From: Flavobacteriales bacterium CG18_big_fil_WC_8_21_14_2_50_32_9
GTDB lineage: Bacteria; Bacteroidota; Bacteroidia; Flavobacteriales_E; Vicingaceae
NCBI GenBank assembly: GCA_002770955.1
Contig: PCUH01000095.1
Coordinates: 1-9,027 of the forward strand
Length of the DNA stretch: 9,027 nucleotides
Direction: 5' to 3'
The notes below the pieces were generated by a model. The model was not told the origin of the DNA and did no database searches. It saw only the letters and a list, made by a program, of their open reading frames with translations. The position numbers and the translations under genes were made by a program. Shown one piece after another: positions 7,336 through 9,027 of the stretch (within the stretch, counting starts at the first letter, position 1; every line of letters begins with the position of its first letter).

Positions 7336-8139
7336 TTAGGAGTTCAACCATTTTAAAAATCGCTGTAGGAAGTTTAGCGATTCTTTTTGTTCTATTTCAT
7401 TTAAAGAAGGTTTTGGGTCTTCTTTTTGAATAGTTTTAGTTGTCGGCTTTATGTTTTTAACAACAGGCTTTTGTTTTGTTACCCTCTTTTCGTAATGTAA
7501 TTTTTTTGCTTCTTTGGCTTTTTGTTTTAATTTTTCTTGATGCTTGGCTTTTTCTTTTTCTTTCGCTCGTTGTTTTTTTTCATCTTCGGACGATAAAATG
7601 TTTTTTTCCTTTGTTGCTAAATCTTTCAAACGAAGAGCTTCAGCAAGTTTTCTTTCACGTTCTTTCTTGTTTTTTTCTTCTGAAATTCGTTTGAGTTCTT
7701 TTTTTTCTTGAGCTTCTTTTTCTTTAAGAGCTTTTAAATGCTCTCGTTCAGCTTTCTTTTTTTGTTCTAATGCTTCTTCTGTATAAACTACACCATCAAG
7801 TTCGATTTCAATTTTTGATTTATCGGGAAGGTCAATTTTTCCAATTATTTTGGGGGTAATAGTGGTTGGTTTTTCAACAGAAGTTTCTTTTTCTATTACC
7901 TTGTTTTTGACAGTAATAGTTACTTTTTCTATTTTTTCTTCAATAGATTCTTGAGCTTTAGTAGGCAAAACTTTTTTTTCGGGCTTAGGCTGAAAATAAA
8001 GGATAATTTCATCAACAAATTCATCAGGAATTTTTGAATTAGGATGAATGTTAAGGATAACATTTTTCTCTTTTTCAAGAAAAGAAACAATCTGGCTTGT
8101 TTTTGTGTTAATTTTTCGAGCTAATTGACCTAATCTCAT
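7336..8139 (-). CDS. IF2 N-terminal-domain-like, lysine/glutamate-rich coiled-coil protein
   Basis: A 267-residue soluble protein. Residues 1-50 (MRLGQLARKINTKTSQIVSF, then LEKEKNVILNIHPNSKIPDE) resemble the small helical IF2_N domain found at the start of Bacteroidota translation initiation factor 2. PKIIGKIDLPDKSKIEIELDG (96-116) recalls the GKIDL segment of the IF2 linker region. The rest, about 120-225, is a highly charged Lys/Glu/Ala-rich, probably long helical or coiled-coil stretch. A Pro/Lys-rich linker follows and then an amphipathic end (LNFLQRFLKWLNS). There are no G1-G4 GTPase motifs or C-terminal IF2 domains, so it is not IF2 itself. The ATG start is preceded by a TAGCTTTG -7 element. 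It lies 73 bases downstream of the rhomboid gene on the same strand. Function is unknown; RNA, ribosome or membrane-surface binding is only a guess from its composition. Confidence 0.85.
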   Translation of the reverse strand: MRLGQLARKINTKTSQIVSFLEKEKNVILNIHPNSKIPDEFVDEIILYFQPKPEKKVLPTKAQESIEEKIEKVTITVKNKVIEKETSVEKPTTITPKIIGKIDLPDKSKIEIELDGVVYTEEALEQKKKAEREHLKALKEKEAQEKKELKRISEEKNKKERERKLAEALRLKDLATKEKNILSSEDEKKQRAKEKEKAKHQEKLKQKAKEAKKLHYEKRVTKQKPVVKNIKPTTKTIQKEDPKPSLNEIEQKESLNFLQRFLKWLNS

Positions 8140-8156
8140 GGCGTTTAATTTTTATG

Positions 8157-8164
8157 CAAAGCTA
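8157..8164 (-). promoter_or_regulatory. Candidate -7 element (TAGCTTTG) for the IF2N-like gene
   Basis: On the minus strand this reads TAGCTTTG, an exact TAnnTTTG match to the Bacteroidota housekeeping -7 element, followed by CAT. A T-rich block (A8 at 8182-8189 on plus) sits 17-20 bases upstream, where a TTTG-like -33 element is expected. Transcription would begin about 10-13 bases before the ATG at 8139. This suggests that the gene can be expressed separately from the rhomboid gene. Confidence 0.45.
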
Positions 8165-8212
8165 TGAAAATAAGGTGAGTTAAAAAAAATAATATGTGTC
8201 GAATAAGTCTTA

Positions 8213-8899
8213 TTACTCCTTATTTTCTTTAAAAATATAAGTAATTTCGATGGGGTTTTTATCTATGTTAGAATCAGCTTCATCCTCATCCTCATCCTCA
8301 TCCTCATCATCTTCTTCCCAATGATGTACTTTTTTTTGTGGCCCTTGTTTTCGGTAATAAATTGCTAAAATCAGACCTGCAACAAATCCCCAGAAATGAC
8401 TTTCAAATGAAATGTGTTTTTTTATAGGAAAAATCCCCCAAATCATACTACCATAAATAAAAACCACAAAAAAAGAAATGGCAATAAGTTGTATGTTTCT
8501 ACGAATAAACCCACTTATTAATAAAAACGAAAATAAGCCATAAATAACACCACTTGCTCCAATGTGCATTGCTTCCCTGGCAGAAACCCATGTCCAAAAT
8601 CCTCCCATTAAAAAAATCCATAAAAATACTTTTAAAGCAATTTCTTTATAAAAATAAAAAAGGGTAGTTCCTAAAATCAATAAGGGAATAGCGTTGTTAA
8701 TAAGATGAGAGGCATCACCATGAAGGAATGGAGCAAATAAAACACCTTTTAATCCAGAGAAATTTCTTGGGTAAATACCGTAATTACTTAAGTTGATTTC
8801 AAAAATAACTTCAATAAAAAAAATGACAACGATTGTAAATACAAAAATAAATGGATAGACTAGTGAATTTAGGAATTGATGCTTTTCTAATTTGTCCAT
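8213..8899 (-). CDS. Rhomboid family intramembrane serine protease
   Basis: A polytopic inner-membrane protease of 228 residues with about six transmembrane helices. Rhomboid landmarks are intact: HGDASHLINN (60-69) gives the HxxxN pair (His65, Asn69) of the oxyanion helix, GASGVIYGL (114-122) contains the nucleophile Ser116, and ESHFWGFVAG (166-175) contains the catalytic partner His168. The L1-type loop between helices 1 and 2 includes NYGIYPRNFSGLKGVLFAPF. An unusual soluble tail (about 182-228) has an unbroken Asp/Glu run (195-207, EEDDEDEDEDEDE) made by a hexanucleotide repeat. The substrate is unknown. The start is ATG, with an AT-rich leader of about 125 bases upstream. The gene probably heads a transcription unit with the IF2N-like gene, although that gene may have its own promoter. 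Confidence 0.93.
   Translation of the reverse strand: MDKLEKHQFLNSLVYPFIFVFTIVVIFFIEVIFEINLSNYGIYPRNFSGLKGVLFAPFLHGDASHLINNAIPLLILGTTLFYFYKEIALKVFLWIFLMGGFWTWVSAREAMHIGASGVIYGLFSFLLISGFIRRNIQLIAISFFVVFIYGSMIWGIFPIKKHISFESHFWGFVAGLILAIYYRKQGPQKKVHHWEEDDEDEDEDEDEADSNIDKNPIEITYIFKENKE
8281..8310. repeat. Hexanucleotide repeat (CATCCT)x4 plus CATCAT inside the rhomboid gene
   Basis: Four exact CATCCT units (8281-8304) followed by CATCAT encode alternating Asp-Glu in the rhomboid tail on the minus strand. The unit length is a multiple of three, so gain or loss of copies would change the acid tail length without breaking the frame. Confidence 0.9.
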
Positions 8900-8941
8900 T
8901 ATCGAGTTAAAGTTATTTTACTGAACTTTCGTAGTTGATAT

Positions 8942-8963
8942 ATTTATTTGATTTTAAATAAAT
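8942..8963. promoter_or_regulatory. AT-rich inverted repeat upstream of the rhomboid gene
   Basis: ATTTATTT (8942-8949) and AAATAAAT (8956-8963) form perfect 8-bp arms around a 6-base loop, 43 bases upstream of the rhomboid start. It could be an operator-like site or bent DNA, but such repeats occur easily by chance in DNA that is nearly all A and T. The remaining bases to 9027 show no coding sequence. Confidence 0.2.
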
Positions 8964-9027
8964 TATAAAAAAATAAAATTTTTAAATTACTTAATATCAA
9001 TAATTTAATTAATTATCTACTATGAAC

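Noticed and set aside
7476..7694. Open frame on the plus strand, opposite the lysine-rich gene
   Set aside because: It is the complement of Lys/Glu codons, which gives Leu/Phe-rich nonsense; the minus-strand frame has clear protein features.
8202..8214. AATAAGTCTTATT palindrome at the rhomboid stop codon followed (minus strand) by a T-rich tract
   Set aside because: The arms are only A/T-rich with a one-base centre, and the T8 run is more than 10 bases away, so a stable terminator hairpin is unlikely.
8908..8915. TAACTTTA on the minus strand as promoter of the rhomboid gene
   Set aside because: One mismatch to the -7 consensus, and it would leave almost no leader before the ATG at 8899.
9022..9027. 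ATGAAC at the right edge, possible start of a divergent plus-strand gene
   Set aside because: Only two codons are visible, which is too little to support a gene, although the AT-rich region before it would suit a promoter.

Overview
The window looks like a stretch of chromosome from a low-GC Bacteroidota bacterium, most likely a marine or freshwater Flavobacteriia-type organism. The evidence is the strong AT bias, the lack of Shine-Dalgarno sequences in front of most starts, a TAnnTTTG-type -7 promoter element, a Bacteroidota-style TolB-propeller plus BamA-barrel outer-membrane protein, and a GTCATTC(A/T)GAACGAA...GTGAtGAATCTC intergenic repeat. There is no prophage, IS transposase, CRISPR array, tRNA or rRNA. 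No gap between genes exceeds about 230 bases.

Layout. Positions 1-102 hold no complete gene, only a possible 3' end of a plus-strand frame (13-96). Positions 103-2553 form a tightly packed minus-strand operon. It is transcribed in the order MBL-fold hydrolase (1912-2553), a three-helix membrane protein of unknown function (1342-1908, TTG start), and the Kdo transferase of lipid A/LPS core synthesis (103-1335). Positions 2554-2779 are a divergent intergenic region with a GC-rich, strongly folded island (about 2635-2705). Positions 2780-5998 (plus) encode a very large secreted or outer-membrane protein with an N-terminal gluzincin-like (peptidase MA) domain, a TolB-like propeller and a C-terminal BamA/Omp85-like barrel. 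Its signal peptide appears to begin upstream of the first usual start codon. Positions 5999-6105 are almost entirely repeats: a 7-bp tandem array and a dispersed repeat containing a 20-bp perfect palindrome. Positions 6106-7314 (plus) encode an M20 metallo-amidohydrolase. Positions 7336-8139 and 8213-8899 (minus) encode a protein resembling only the N-terminal part of translation factor IF2, and a rhomboid intramembrane protease with a long Asp/Glu repeat tail. Positions 8900-9027 are an AT-rich upstream region.

Together the genes are mostly core-genome envelope and housekeeping functions: LPS inner core synthesis, outer-membrane assembly or surface function, membrane proteolysis, thioester/lactone-type hydrolysis and amino-acid deacylation. 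I do not see a classical defence or mobile system. The items most worth a second look are the non-canonical start of the 1072-residue gene, the folded island next to it, the palindrome-carrying repeat with flanking GAA duplications, and the stand-alone IF2-N-like protein beside the rhomboid protease.
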